Shown: positions 20,483 to 29,023 of the stretch, piece by piece
How positions within the stretch are numbered: the first letter of the stretch is position 1
Layout of the letters: every line of letters begins with the position of its first letter
Assembly: GCA_029260495.1 (NCBI GenBank)
Contig: JAJDDD010000010.1
Location: forward strand, 124,001 to 188,000
From: Phycisphaerales bacterium
Lineage (GTDB): Bacteria > Planctomycetota > Phycisphaerae > Phycisphaerales > UBA1924
Direction of reading: 5' to 3'
Length of the DNA stretch: 64,000 bases
Notes under the pieces: model-generated
Database searches by the model: none
Told to the model about the DNA's origin: nothing
The model's input: only the letters and a program-made list of their open reading frames with translations
Program-made: the position numbers and the translations under genes

Positions 20483-21574
20483 ATGGCGTTGAAGAACAGC
20501 ATCTTGGCGATGGTCGGGCTCGCAGCGTCTGCTGCTGCGCTCGCTGACGATGCGCTCGTAATAAATCGCACCACCCCCGTGGATGCGGCGCCGATCATCT
20601 TGAGCTCCGTCTCGCTGGATCACACGAATGAGCGGACTCTCGGGCCGGTGGATGTCAATGCTCCGGGTTCACCCTTCTCCGCAGTCGCGAGTCTTTTCGT
20701 AGGCGGCGAGCGACTCGCGACGGGAGTGCTGATCTCACCCAGGCATATACTCACCGCTGCTCATTGCTTTGACAGTGACAGCGACGGCGTGAATGACATC
20801 GATCTGGATGTCGCTGTGCTGTTCAGCGTGGCGGGAGAGCCGAGCGTGGTCATACCGCCGGCAGGCATCGAGCGCGTCACCCTGCACACAGACTTCACCG
20901 GCTTCGACGCGCCAGCTGTGAATGATGATTTAGCGATCATCACGCTCTCTGACGATGTGCCCGCGACGATCGCGCCCTTCGCGCTGCATCGTGGGCGCCC
21001 TGCCGCCGGCCAGGTGGTCTGGTTCATCGGGTATGGCGAGACGGGCGACGGAAAAACCGGCTATACGCCGGGCACAGGATCGTTCACGGTGCGCCGGATC
21101 GGCGCCAATACAGCAGATGCCTTCTTCCCGGACGACGAAGGAAGCGGAGTGAACGAAGTTTGGCAGTATGACTTTGACGCCCCGGCTGGTTCGGGGTGGC
21201 TCGGCGGCCCCGGGCTTGGCGCTCGCCTCGAAGCGACGCTGGGCAGTGGTGACTCCGGCGGCCCTGGGTTCATCGAAACCGAAAACGGCTATGCGCTCTT
21301 CAGCGTCAACAGCTTCGTTTCCGGGCCTGCCCCGGCGGGAACGTTCGGCAGCGGCGGCGGGGGAATGCTTGTCTCCGCCTACGCCGACTGGATTGATTCA
21401 GTCGTGACGCCAACCTCCATCGGGGATCTCGACGGCGACGGACTGGTCAGCGCGACCGACCTGCGCGCCTTGCTCATGAGCTGGGGTCTCACCGGAACAC
21501 CAGCCGACCTCGACGCCAACGGCCGGGTAGACGGCGCCGACCTTTCGCTGCTGCTCTCTGCCTGGGGCGAGTAA
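20483..21574 (+). CDS. Secreted trypsin-like serine protease with dockerin-like tail
   Basis: The 363-residue protein has a signal peptide (MALKNSILAMVGLAASAAALA) and an S1 peptidase domain with the complete triad: His94 (TAAHC), Asp149 (NDDLAIITL) and Ser258 (GSGDSGGP). It then has a two-repeat dockerin-like tail, DLDGDGLVSATDLRALLMSW and DLDANGRVDGADLSLLLSAW, ending GE. An acidic loop after the His (FDSDSDGVNDIDLD) could bind Ca2+. Unlike its relatives in this window, the tail has no Cys at all. It presumably acts outside the cell or at its surface; substrate unknown. The nearest regulatory DNA is the 228-bp region shared with bioB. Confidence 0.87.
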   Translation: MALKNSILAMVGLAASAAALADDALVINRTTPVDAAPIILSSVSLDHTNERTLGPVDVNAPGSPFSAVASLFVGGERLATGVLISPRHILTAAHCFDSDSDGVNDIDLDVAVLFSVAGEPSVVIPPAGIERVTLHTDFTGFDAPAVNDDLAIITLSDDVPATIAPFALHRGRPAAGQVVWFIGYGETGDGKTGYTPGTGSFTVRRIGANTADAFFPDDEGSGVNEVWQYDFDAPAGSGWLGGPGLGARLEATLGSGDSGGPGFIETENGYALFSVNSFVSGPAPAGTFGSGGGGMLVSAYADWIDSVVTPTSIGDLDGDGLVSATDLRALLMSWGLTGTPADLDANGRVDGADLSLLLSAWGE

Positions 21575-21761
21575 ACGATAAAATTGTCAAAACGCCGAAG
21601 TGGTTAAGTATCGATCCTGTAATGCTGTGTGTTCGGCCTTATAAACCGGAGACATTCCTCTTTTTTTCTACGTGCTCGGTTTCTGTTTAGCCATTCTTGG
21701 GCCACCACACTCGGGCCAGTCTTTCTGGTCGCCTAACTCCTTGCGGCTCAGTAGCGTCCAC

Positions 21762-22475
21762 CTACATTGGCTTGTCGTGCGGAATCTGTGAGAGTGCCAG
21801 ATCAATCGTATGAATGCCGTGGAGAAGTCGGATGACATCCTTACGCACCCAGTCAGCGGGCGAGCGTCCATGTAGTATCCAGTTGCGGTTGAAACGTGGC
21901 TTGTCCCCCTTGAAGCTGCAATCAAAAAACAGCTCATCAACATAGTCGTCAATCGTTTGCCACACGAGTTGCGGATAGTCATCCTCTTTTTGCGCCTTGA
22001 CGATGCATTTTATTTTCTTCTTGATTTTGATTTGATAACTTGGTTTGGAAAAGACGCGACCTTCCAACACAGTCAAGAGTGCGGGAACGAGAAGGGCATA
22101 GTATTTTTTTTCGAGCGCTTCCTCTGTCTGGAGAATAATCGGCCGCCATTTTTCCATACGATCGACCCCGCCAAGGTCTTGGAGGATTTTTCGAATTCTC
22201 GCTCCGTTCTTAGCCTCGTAGAACGCAACAAATATCTGGTCAACCGGCGATTTCTCGTCAACCGGCGCCATGTCAAAGGCATCCACAAGAGATGCGAGTT
22301 CAGCGGAATCCAACTCCGGACTCAGGGGCCAACCGTGCTTCCCGAAACTCTCTGCAACCTCAATAAGATGGTCGATCCGCTCGATCACCGCTGGAACTCC
22401 TTCCACAATCTGTTGAAGATCGGCGCCTTTGATCCCCGCCCATTGGATCGCTCTGTTCAATAATTTTTCTAACAC
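21762..22475 (-). CDS. Unknown protein with a HEPN-type RNxxxH motif
   Basis: The 237-residue soluble helical protein starts with GTG (weak ribosome site). Near its end, KPRFNRNWILHGRSPADW contains Arg197-Asn198-x3-His202, the Rx4H signature of HEPN RNase domains, followed by a helix (RKDVIRLLHGIHTIDLAL) in the place HEPN proteins have one. N-terminal helices (about 1-45) and a Lys-rich middle (QIKIKKKIKCIVK) complete it. No antitoxin-like partner is next to it. Codons are AT-richer than those of neighbouring genes, suggesting acquisition. HEPN proteins are commonly RNA-cutting defence or toxin components; here that is inference from one motif and context. Confidence 0.55.
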   Translation of the reverse strand: MLEKLLNRAIQWAGIKGADLQQIVEGVPAVIERIDHLIEVAESFGKHGWPLSPELDSAELASLVDAFDMAPVDEKSPVDQIFVAFYEAKNGARIRKILQDLGGVDRMEKWRPIILQTEEALEKKYYALLVPALLTVLEGRVFSKPSYQIKIKKKIKCIVKAQKEDDYPQLVWQTIDDYVDELFFDCSFKGDKPRFNRNWILHGRSPADWVRKDVIRLLHGIHTIDLALSQIPHDKPM

Positions 22476-22679
22476 TCATTATTTCCAATTTTATGAACAA
22501 GATCGAATCGTTACGGCAGGCATGAAAATGAACAGCTAATTAATTCTAGCGTCACATGGTTTTTCAGGATCCTGGCCAACTCGGTCAGTAGCACGGATGC
22601 GAAACACTATCAGGTGTGACACAGACTACAGAGCGTTTCTTCGACTATCGGGGTTTGGCCTGCGCCTGCCCTGCGCATG

Positions 22680-22708
22680 AAAAAGGACTGCGCCCGGAAG
22701 CGCAGCCC
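22680..22708 (-). terminator. Rho-independent terminator (leftward)
   Basis: Read on the minus strand, GGGCTGCGC, a short loop, then GCGCAGTCC form a 9-bp stem with one G-U (arms 22700-22708 and 22685-22693), followed by five T (22684-22680). It lies 30 bp after the stop of the sorting-tail gene and ends the regulator/sorting-tail operon. Confidence 0.82.
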
Positions 22709-22737
22709 TTGTGATTCTTCCAACGTTGTCCGAGCGC

Positions 22738-23274
22738 CTATCGCCTGCGACGAGACAGAACGCCAGCGGCGATCATGCCTAGTGTCAATGCTCCGCCCGG
22801 GGCGGGCACGCTTGACGACAGACCGGGTCCGATGGGCGTATTGAGCTGCGGCGTGGCTGAGAACTGATGCTCTCCGCCGAACAGCTCACCCAATGACGGG
22901 CCCAGGCCCACTTCAAAGGAGCCGGGGTTCGCGAACGCGATATCCACGTCAGAGACGAGTGGATCTGTCGGCGCGTAGCCGTCAGCCGAATCAATCGGGG
23001 CCTGACTCTGCAAAGGCACCAGACGATCGGGAAAGTCTATTCGTGGCCGCTGGACAGTGTCCTGGTCGGTGTGAGCCGTCGGCACGGTGTCCGGATTCGG
23101 CGCATCATCGGGCTCGGTCAAAACCGGCGGAACCAACAGGCTGTTGCCCGACCAATCCCCATCGATGCGAACGCCCGGCTCAAAAGCCTGAGCATTTTCC
23201 ACCGCGACACCGAAGACTGTGCAAGCAGCGGCTGCAAATGCGATGAGTCGCATATTTCGTGTGTTTTCAATCAT
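22738..23274 (-). CDS. Secreted protein with C-terminal sorting tail (paired with XRE regulator)
   Basis: The 178-residue protein starts at ATG 23274 with AGGAG 8 bases upstream. A signal peptide (MRLIAFAAAACTVFGVAVEN region, ending AQA-F) leads into a low-complexity acidic body rich in Pro/Asp. The tail is VPAPGGALTLGMIAAGVLS then RRRR at the end. It is only distantly like the pair at 17-19 kb. The gene begins 11 bp after the stop of the XRE regulator, so the two are one operon, with the terminator directly after. No enzymatic motif is visible; it could be a small surface or matrix protein. Confidence 0.75.
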   Translation of the reverse strand: MIENTRNMRLIAFAAAACTVFGVAVENAQAFEPGVRIDGDWSGNSLLVPPVLTEPDDAPNPDTVPTAHTDQDTVQRPRIDFPDRLVPLQSQAPIDSADGYAPTDPLVSDVDIAFANPGSFEVGLGPSLGELFGGEHQFSATPQLNTPIGPGLSSSVPAPGGALTLGMIAAGVLSRRRR

Positions 23275-23285
23275 CGTGTAGCTCC

Positions 23286-24536
23286 TCAGCTTGCTGCGAC
23301 CACTTTGGCCGTCTGAAGGATTCTCCAACCGACGCCCCGGAATCTTGGGAAGCGTCCCATCGTGCCTGCGATCAGACGACGATCCTCATCATCGATCGTG
23401 AAATCCAACTCGAAATCAGTCGCCCGGACCATCGCTTCGTGCAACGCGTACTGCATGGTGAAGACGCGCTCGCGCATGGCCCAGTTATCAAGGTGATCTG
23501 CAATCTCAATCGCTTTATTGGTGAAGACCGCCATGGATTGCTGAAGATGGCGACCTTCCAAATGCCGTAGGGCGATATTGCCTCCGAAAATGCACCACCA
23601 GCCGTAGCTTTCAAGCCAATCACCTGTCGGAGCATCATCACTCGTGAGATCGACAACGTCTTCGACCTCAGAAAGGATCGTGTCAACAGCGCTCTCGCCG
23701 CTGCAGCGCCGCAACTCAACATCAACTTCAACCAGAGCGCCGCGACAGGTATGAGCGATGCCGGCGAGCGAATGATCGCCAAGCTGCTGCGCCAGCGATT
23801 GGTACATCTTCGCCGAAGTCAGCAGATCCTCACGGGCGAGTATCGCATGCTTTTCGCACAACTCAGGCTCAGTGGACATCAGCCGCCGAAGCGTGTTCCC
23901 GCGAACATAATGCGCAAACGCGGGGCGTTTTTGCTGCGCAGCGTCAGTCGGCGGATTGGCGGCATACCAATCAAGCAGAACCTTCGTCACACCCAGCGCC
24001 GGAGTCAGTTCCCAAAGCGTGTAGTAGGCATTCGCCAGGTTGCCCTGCAGCTTCAGGCGGGTCATCGTCTCAAGAGGCGATTGCTGAAGCCCGCGACGAA
24101 CCGCTTCAAGAGACTTGGGGAAACGCCCCATGCCGTCCCAGCCGCCCGCTTCACGGTTGTAGGAACACGCCCGCTCGTCCGCGTTCTGGGCAAACTCACG
24201 CATATGGCGCGCATGCTCGATCATGTCGCGATAGCGACCCTCTCTGTGCGCCTTCATCGCGAACTCGTCGATCTCCAAAAAGCTTGAAACCTGTTCACAG
24301 GTCGCTTGCTCAGGATCATCACCCCACAGGGATTCGACGACATCGTCGACGGGCCATTCCAGCACGTTCGACAGCGCCACCACGAAGTCGAGCTTCGGGT
24401 TCCCGCTGTCGCCGTAGAGTTTCGTTGGGTCACGTTTCAAGGCTCTTGCCAACTCAGCCTTGCTCCATCCCTTGGCGACGCGCGCCAGATCGAGCAGGTT
24501 GTGCAGCCTTCGTCTTCTGTCGTCACTAACTTTCAC
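23286..24536 (-). CDS. XRE-family regulator with TPR-like sensor region
   Basis: The 416-residue protein begins with a helix-turn-helix (about 9-62: LLDLARVAKGWSKAELARAL, then KLYGDSGNPKLDFVVALSNVLEW). The remaining 330 residues are helical repeats of TPR type (GRYRDMIEHARHMREFAQ, GNLANAYYTLWEL, AREDLLTSAKMYQSLAQQLGD). This is the layout of TPR-containing regulators that sense peptides or proteins. The GTG start is firm because AAGGAGA lies 9 bases upstream. It is co-transcribed with the secreted sorting-tail gene 11 bp downstream. Its regulon is unknown; the GTTGCAAC palindromes near 24.92 kb are a possible target. Confidence 0.8.
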   Translation of the reverse strand: MKVSDDRRRRLHNLLDLARVAKGWSKAELARALKRDPTKLYGDSGNPKLDFVVALSNVLEWPVDDVVESLWGDDPEQATCEQVSSFLEIDEFAMKAHREGRYRDMIEHARHMREFAQNADERACSYNREAGGWDGMGRFPKSLEAVRRGLQQSPLETMTRLKLQGNLANAYYTLWELTPALGVTKVLLDWYAANPPTDAAQQKRPAFAHYVRGNTLRRLMSTEPELCEKHAILAREDLLTSAKMYQSLAQQLGDHSLAGIAHTCRGALVEVDVELRRCSGESAVDTILSEVEDVVDLTSDDAPTGDWLESYGWWCIFGGNIALRHLEGRHLQQSMAVFTNKAIEIADHLDNWAMRERVFTMQYALHEAMVRATDFELDFTIDDEDRRLIAGTMGRFPRFRGVGWRILQTAKVVAAS

Positions 24537-24875
24537 TACAACTTCTCCTTTGCACTCGCCCGAAGCACGGCATGTGCCCCGGCAAAGGTCCTAAATCTCT
24601 GCGGGGCATTCTAGCCGACCATAGGGCGTTCCCCGAGGATACTGCCTTTTTGCAGCATAGGGGCCAAAAAGCCTGATCGGGAACTTTCGCCCCCTATTCC
24701 GAACCCCCCATTTTCCTGACATATGGTGGGCGGGTCAACGCTTTGACAGGCGTGCGTGGCTCGGGAGCCCTCAGAGCATGTGGATACTCGCCCCACCGCT
24801 CTGAATGTTCCAGGCGACCCGAAATCAGCCCCGCAGCCGCCAGAAGTAGAGCGTTGGAAAGCTCTCTCTCCTCCA

Positions 24876-24914
24876 GTGGGGCGCTGTCCTTTGGATAGCG
24901 CCCCACTATTTTTT
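24876..24914 (+). terminator. Strong orphan Rho-independent terminator
   Basis: AGTGGGGCGCT (24876-24886) and AGCGCCCCACT (24897-24907) are a perfect 11-bp stem with an 11-base loop, followed by A and seven or more T. It is oriented rightward. There is no rightward gene upstream for over 3 kb, so it should end a non-coding transcript or protect against read-through. Confidence 0.85.
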
Positions 24915-24935
24915 TGTTGCAACGTGTTGCAACAA
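24914..24935. promoter_or_regulatory. Inverted repeat TTGTTGCAAC / GTTGCAACAA
   Basis: Two 10-bp arms that are perfect complements flank a GT spacer, and each arm contains the palindrome GTTGCAAC. This looks like a paired operator for a dimer-of-dimers regulator. It begins in the T run of the terminator and lies about 380 bp upstream of the XRE gene's start. Assignment to that regulator is a guess from proximity. Confidence 0.4.
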
Positions 24936-25074
24936 AGACAACCTCACAATCAATTCCGCTGCGAAAAATTTTTTATTATGTGCTGAACGATTGACGCAAA
25001 ACAACTCTCTTGCACGTCGCTTGCATTCTGCACGCTGTGTTGTGTTGAGCAAAGCAAGTTGCATTCACGCTCGC

Positions 25075-26034
25075 TCACTCCGTCGATGTGCCCCACGCGC
25101 CCAGCAGGATCGCAAGGTCGCCCCCCGAAACAACGCCATCACCGTTGAGGTCCGCCAGGCATGGCTCCGTCGGCTCCGGACACGATTCCCACGATCCCAG
25201 AAGCATCGCTAGATCAAACGCGTTCACGATGCCGTCGCGCGAAATATCACCAACACTGCCGCCGAACGTTTCAAACTGAATATTGTCGAGCGTCAATGTT
25301 TCACCAGAGCCGTCGATCGCGCCCTCCCCCACGTTGGAGCTCCAGATATAGAGCCGGCCAATCTTCCCTGACTTACCGAAAATCACACGATTCAGCTCCA
25401 CCGTCTCAACGACAACCTCATCATCAATCAGCACGCGAACAAGCCCGCCAGGCGTCGCTTCGATCGCCATAGTAAACCGCTCGCCTGGCATCCACGTCGC
25501 GCCCGTCTCAAGCACCGCCACTGATACGAATGATCTCCCCAGAGGCTCCTCATCAGGTTCAGGCGCCAGCACGCCAATCGTTCCATCTTCAAGAAGATAG
25601 ACGCGTGCGTTGAAAACGCCCGTTTCGGGATCCTGCGTGACAAACTGGTACAGATGGCAAAACTGCCCCGAGCAGCCAACATCACCATCCGTCGTGACAC
25701 GAACATCGAAGCTCAGCCTGCCGAACCCAGCCGGAAACTCCGGGCTCACACCATCAAATCCCTCAATCAGAAGATTCTGACCCAGCAACAACTGCGTGCT
25801 CACATGGCGCAGCCCCTGCCCGTCCAGCCCGCTGTCACTGACTACCCAGAGCAAAGGCGCATACTCACTCTGCCAATCGCTTTGTTCAACAAAAGGCGCC
25901 GCGCCGCCCGCTGTCTCGTATTGCTCGAACGTCTCCGTGTAAACAACGTCCGCAAACGCGGCCGTTCCGGAGATAAATACCGCAAAGGAAGCGGCGCAAG
26001 TGAAAACACGACGAGTCATGTGTGTGTGGTGCAT
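25075..26034 (-). CDS. Secreted lectin-like protein with dockerin-like tail
   Basis: The 319-residue protein has a signal peptide (MHHTHMTRRVFTCAASFAVF, cut near AFA-D) and a beta-sandwich body resembling concanavalin/LamG-like domains (YTETFEQYETAGG at the start, LRHVSTQLLLG, LSFDVRVTTDGD, TLTLDNIQFETFG at the end). The tail is DISRDGIVNAFDLAMLLGSW and DLNGDGVVSGGDLAILLGAW, separated by a linker with Cys-x6-Cys (CPEPTEPC). Start 26034 has AAGGAGG 9 bases upstream, lying immediately after the stop of the prepilin-like gene, so the two are translated from one mRNA. It may bind glycans (inference). Confidence 0.82.
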   Translation of the reverse strand: MHHTHMTRRVFTCAASFAVFISGTAAFADVVYTETFEQYETAGGAAPFVEQSDWQSEYAPLLWVVSDSGLDGQGLRHVSTQLLLGQNLLIEGFDGVSPEFPAGFGRLSFDVRVTTDGDVGCSGQFCHLYQFVTQDPETGVFNARVYLLEDGTIGVLAPEPDEEPLGRSFVSVAVLETGATWMPGERFTMAIEATPGGLVRVLIDDEVVVETVELNRVIFGKSGKIGRLYIWSSNVGEGAIDGSGETLTLDNIQFETFGGSVGDISRDGIVNAFDLAMLLGSWESCPEPTEPCLADLNGDGVVSGGDLAILLGAWGTSTE

Positions 26035-26048
26035 CTTTGTTGCCTCCT

Positions 26049-27242
26049 TCAAGGAATCAGCACTTTTCCACCAAAGCCGTTTTGACCACCTATGACTTCA
26101 TATTCATCGCGAATCTCTTCCCAAATAGCGCCCAGGCTGACCGCCGTATGCCGAGGCAGCCACAACTCCGGCCTCCGAACATCGCGCAAGCGCATCAACT
26201 GAACAGCTCCGTCGTAAAACGCGACATTGCCCAGTTTTTCACCATCTTCATCAACGCCATGCCGAAAACTCTGAGCCTCCATATCATCACCAGCCGCGTT
26301 CAATCCCATCGGATACGCCCGCGTAAAGCCGACATTCCACGCGCCCGTGTCAGCGAAAGCGCCGCCGAATGAGCCCGTAGCCCTAGTGTCGTGATCGATA
26401 AACACAAGGCCAGACGCCTGGAAGCGCGTCCCATCAGCGAAAAAGATCTTCATCGCTGGATCACCAATCTGATCAATTCGCGGTCTGTACGGCGGCCGAA
26501 TGCTAAATGCGCCGCCATTGGGAATCGCAACATCATTTGTATTAAATTCTGACCATACGGCACTTTCCAGATTCCCCCAAAACTCTTTGCTCGCCCACCG
26601 CGGACGTTGACTCCCGCCCTCTGGCTCAGGCCACCACAGAAAATCCCGCGCAATCATGTAGCTCGTCGCCAACTGCGGCTGAAAGGCTGTTCCATCAATG
26701 CCATTCGGCTCTGTGTTTCCTGCGAACGGCAACGAAACCGCGCCATTCGCCGGATCCGCAAAGACTGCAAGCGGGCCGGATGCCATCAGATCAACATCAC
26801 CTGGATCAAACTCCGGGTTCATATAGTCCGTGATCGGCGTGCCATTCAGCAATGCAAAACGCTCGTCCCGCCGATCAGGGCGCGGGGACTCCGGTGCGAG
26901 ATATGTCCACGCCAACGGGCCCGCCCAGTCAAACGGCTGGGTGGCGTCGCCATTCACCTCAAGCGCGAGTCCGTCGGTTTGCGCCCGCCCATCATTCAGA
27001 AGCTCGCGCCCGCTGGCAGAAGGCGATCCAACCAGCCAGCCATCATGATCGAGCCTGTACGCCGCAGCCGCCTGCCCGATTCGATGCAGGTTTTCCTGAT
27101 CCTGCGCGGTCATCCCGTCCCCGCGCGATCCGCCCGCGCCAACCCCAGCAGCGAGCAAGGCGGATCCCAGCGCCGTCACCACAAGGATGGCGAGCGTGTC
27201 AAAGAGTGTTATTCCTGAGAGAGCGCGATATCGGTGGGTCAT
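26049..27242 (-). CDS. Prepilin-like / DUF1559-type pseudopilin-related protein
   Basis: The 397-residue protein begins MTHRYRALSGITLFDTLAIL, a divergent type IV prepilin N-terminus: Gly before a hydrophobic helix, with Asp at +5 in place of the usual Glu. The body ends with NVAFYDGAVQLMRLRD, which corresponds to the 'H-x9-DG' motif of planctomycete DUF1559 proteins (GNVxFxDGxV). Such proteins are abundant in planctomycetes and may form a surface or secretion structure. Start 27242 was chosen for GGGAGG 8 bases upstream. It lies between two dockerin-tailed genes, 14 bp upstream of the lectin-like one, a likely operon. Confidence 0.72.
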   Translation of the reverse strand: MTHRYRALSGITLFDTLAILVVTALGSALLAAGVGAGGSRGDGMTAQDQENLHRIGQAAAAYRLDHDGWLVGSPSASGRELLNDGRAQTDGLALEVNGDATQPFDWAGPLAWTYLAPESPRPDRRDERFALLNGTPITDYMNPEFDPGDVDLMASGPLAVFADPANGAVSLPFAGNTEPNGIDGTAFQPQLATSYMIARDFLWWPEPEGGSQRPRWASKEFWGNLESAVWSEFNTNDVAIPNGGAFSIRPPYRPRIDQIGDPAMKIFFADGTRFQASGLVFIDHDTRATGSFGGAFADTGAWNVGFTRAYPMGLNAAGDDMEAQSFRHGVDEDGEKLGNVAFYDGAVQLMRLRDVRRPELWLPRHTAVSLGAIWEEIRDEYEVIGGQNGFGGKVLIP

Positions 27243-27403
27243 GGAAGAACCTCCCATGGGCTTAAAAGAACAGAGCCTGTAAGCAAGCCCCCACCGTGGG
27301 CTTTCACAGTACAGCATACGCAATCTTCGATCGCGCAGTTGCGTCTTCTTATGAATTAATATGTGGTCGAGGTTTTCCCGAACTCAGGTGTCGCTCGTCC
27401 GCT

Positions 27404-29023
27404 CTACACGCACTGACCCCACGCGCCCAGCAGCAGCGCAAGGTCAGCCCCGCTGAGATTCCCATCGCCCGAAAGATCGCCGATGAGGTCGCCAGCGCTC
27501 CACGCGCCCAGAAGAAACGCCAGATCAAGCGCGTTGACGATTCCATCGCCATTGAGATCAGCAAAGCAGCCAGCCGCCTCAGGAGCTGAAACAACAACAG
27601 TCATATCCGCAGGCGTCCCCGGCGCAAAGAGTGTGATTGTCGCGTCGGCGTCCGTCGGCGCCGCGTCGGCGTCAAACCAGAAGTTGTACAGAGTTGACCA
27701 GCGCAGCGCGTTGGCGTTGGGGTTGGCGCCGAAGCTGTCTGTCTCCCAGGTCAGCTCACCGCCCGCAAGCGTCGCTGTCCAGTCCGTTCCGTCATAGGTC
27801 ACTCCGCCAAGCCCGTCGCCGCTGTGATGATCGACATCGTGAAAGCCGATGCCCGTCACAGTCACACCATCGGGAATCGGAACGGAAAAAGCCCCCGCAG
27901 CCCGCTCAGAGTTGAAGTTGGTGACCGCGTACTCATAGCGCCATGTGCCGTCGCCGTTGCCGCTTACTTTATAACCCACCGTAAAGCGTCCATCGCTCGG
28001 CACATCAACATGCTTAATCTGCACGCCGGCCTCGAAGCTGATCCACGCGAAGATCGCCTGCTGCTGCTGGCGTGTTGTCCCAGCGGCGCCAAGCGGGAAG
28101 TTCAGAAAGAAGCTTTGCGGAATGACGTTGACTTCACGCCAGGACGCGTTGTTGAGCTGATTATTTGAAGCAATGTCCTGCTGATGAATGTATTGGCCTT
28201 CGATCAGATAGCGGGCGCCATCAACGGTGAGATCCGTCTCAAGAACCTGAATCCGACCATCAAGCACCCCGGTTCCGGGAGACGCAATCGGCAGCGCCAT
28301 CTCGCCCGACACCGCGTTCACGCCGGAGCGCGGCCCCAGCCGAAACTGAGTCCCGTTCAGCGCCGCTGAATACGGATCAGAGCACCCGGGATCAAGCCAC
28401 GGAGGGCACCCGTTGCTCGTGGAAGTACAACTTCCGCATCCATTCTGCTGCAGCGCACAGAATCCGTGCTTAAGCCAGGACATGCCGATCTGCTCAAGCC
28501 GACCATCGCTATAGCGATACAGGTTCTGCGCGATTACCGGGTGAAGCTGCTGTTCGTCGGGATCGGGATCAGTCCCGGGAATCCAGTCCAGACGTGCGTC
28601 GCCGCCATTGGCGCTGGTTGTCGCGATTGAATACACACGGAAGCCATCGACGGCGCCGCCGGAGGTCCAGTGCTGAACATTGGGAAGATCACAGACCCAG
28701 ACATCCTGACCCGTCGCACCAAGCCCGCGCTCAGGACTGATGAACTCGGGCCCATCATTCACTCCAAAACCTGGATCAATCGCCGCAGCCTGTTGACGCA
28801 AAGCGCCCGCGAGATCGAACTCCCCGAGTTGCTCATGGATTGAAGCCAGCCGAAGCATCGTGGACGCGTCGCCGGGATGATCCTCGACCACATCAGCAAG
28901 ACCACGAGCGAGCGCGCGCAGAGCGTCGTTATTATCGCCCGTTCCAATCGCCACAACGCTCGAGACTGCAAGCCCAGCGACGACGACACCGATACCCGAC
29001 AACAATATCCTCTTGATAATCAT
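27404..29023 (-). CDS. Exported protein with dockerin-like tail (539 residues)
   Basis: A signal/anchor helix (MIIKRILLSGIGVVVAGLAV) precedes a short TPR-like helical segment (LRLASIHEQLGEFDLAGALR, about 48-75). A long beta-rich body contains four Cys in a compact cluster (CALQQNGCGSCTSTSNGC) and many aromatic residues. The tail is DLNGDGIVNALDLAFLLGAW and DLSGDGNLSGADLALLLGAW, with Cys before the first repeat (GCFADL) and at the end (GQCV), the same clamp as in the protein at 12-13 kb. Start 29023 has AGGGAGA upstream. It is first of the three-gene surface cluster and divergent from the metzincin gene. Function unknown. Confidence 0.78.
   Translation of the reverse strand: MIIKRILLSGIGVVVAGLAVSSVVAIGTGDNNDALRALARGLADVVEDHPGDASTMLRLASIHEQLGEFDLAGALRQQAAAIDPGFGVNDGPEFISPERGLGATGQDVWVCDLPNVQHWTSGGAVDGFRVYSIATTSANGGDARLDWIPGTDPDPDEQQLHPVIAQNLYRYSDGRLEQIGMSWLKHGFCALQQNGCGSCTSTSNGCPPWLDPGCSDPYSAALNGTQFRLGPRSGVNAVSGEMALPIASPGTGVLDGRIQVLETDLTVDGARYLIEGQYIHQQDIASNNQLNNASWREVNVIPQSFFLNFPLGAAGTTRQQQQAIFAWISFEAGVQIKHVDVPSDGRFTVGYKVSGNGDGTWRYEYAVTNFNSERAAGAFSVPIPDGVTVTGIGFHDVDHHSGDGLGGVTYDGTDWTATLAGGELTWETDSFGANPNANALRWSTLYNFWFDADAAPTDADATITLFAPGTPADMTVVVSAPEAAGCFADLNGDGIVNALDLAFLLGAWSAGDLIGDLSGDGNLSGADLALLLGAWGQCV

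Larger units (their letters stand above)
24537..25074. other. Gene-free 538 bp with an orphan terminator and a palindrome pair
   Basis: No convincing open frame. The plus strand holds a very strong terminator (24876-24914) with no protein gene in front of it, and just after it two copies of GTTGCAAC. Further short repeats of TTGCATTC occur near 25020 and 25058. The region separates the XRE operon from the dockerin gene ending at 25075. It could encode a small RNA of up to about 300 nt on the plus strand. Confidence 0.5.

Noticed and set aside
21575-21761. Short frame after the HEPN gene ending MAKQKPST
   Set aside because: Only a shifted reading of the HEPN gene's 3' region; no start with ribosome site, though a frameshift in the HEPN gene cannot be excluded.
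24600-24860. tmRNA- or 6S-like RNA
   Set aside because: The minus strand has GGGGCTGATTTCGGGTCG, like a tmRNA 5' end, but no T-arm, tag frame or matching 3' acceptor follows; nothing fits 6S either.
27286-27308. Hairpin AAGCCC/GGGCTT between the 27404 and 26049 genes
   Set aside because: No T run on the minus strand after it, so not a supported terminator.
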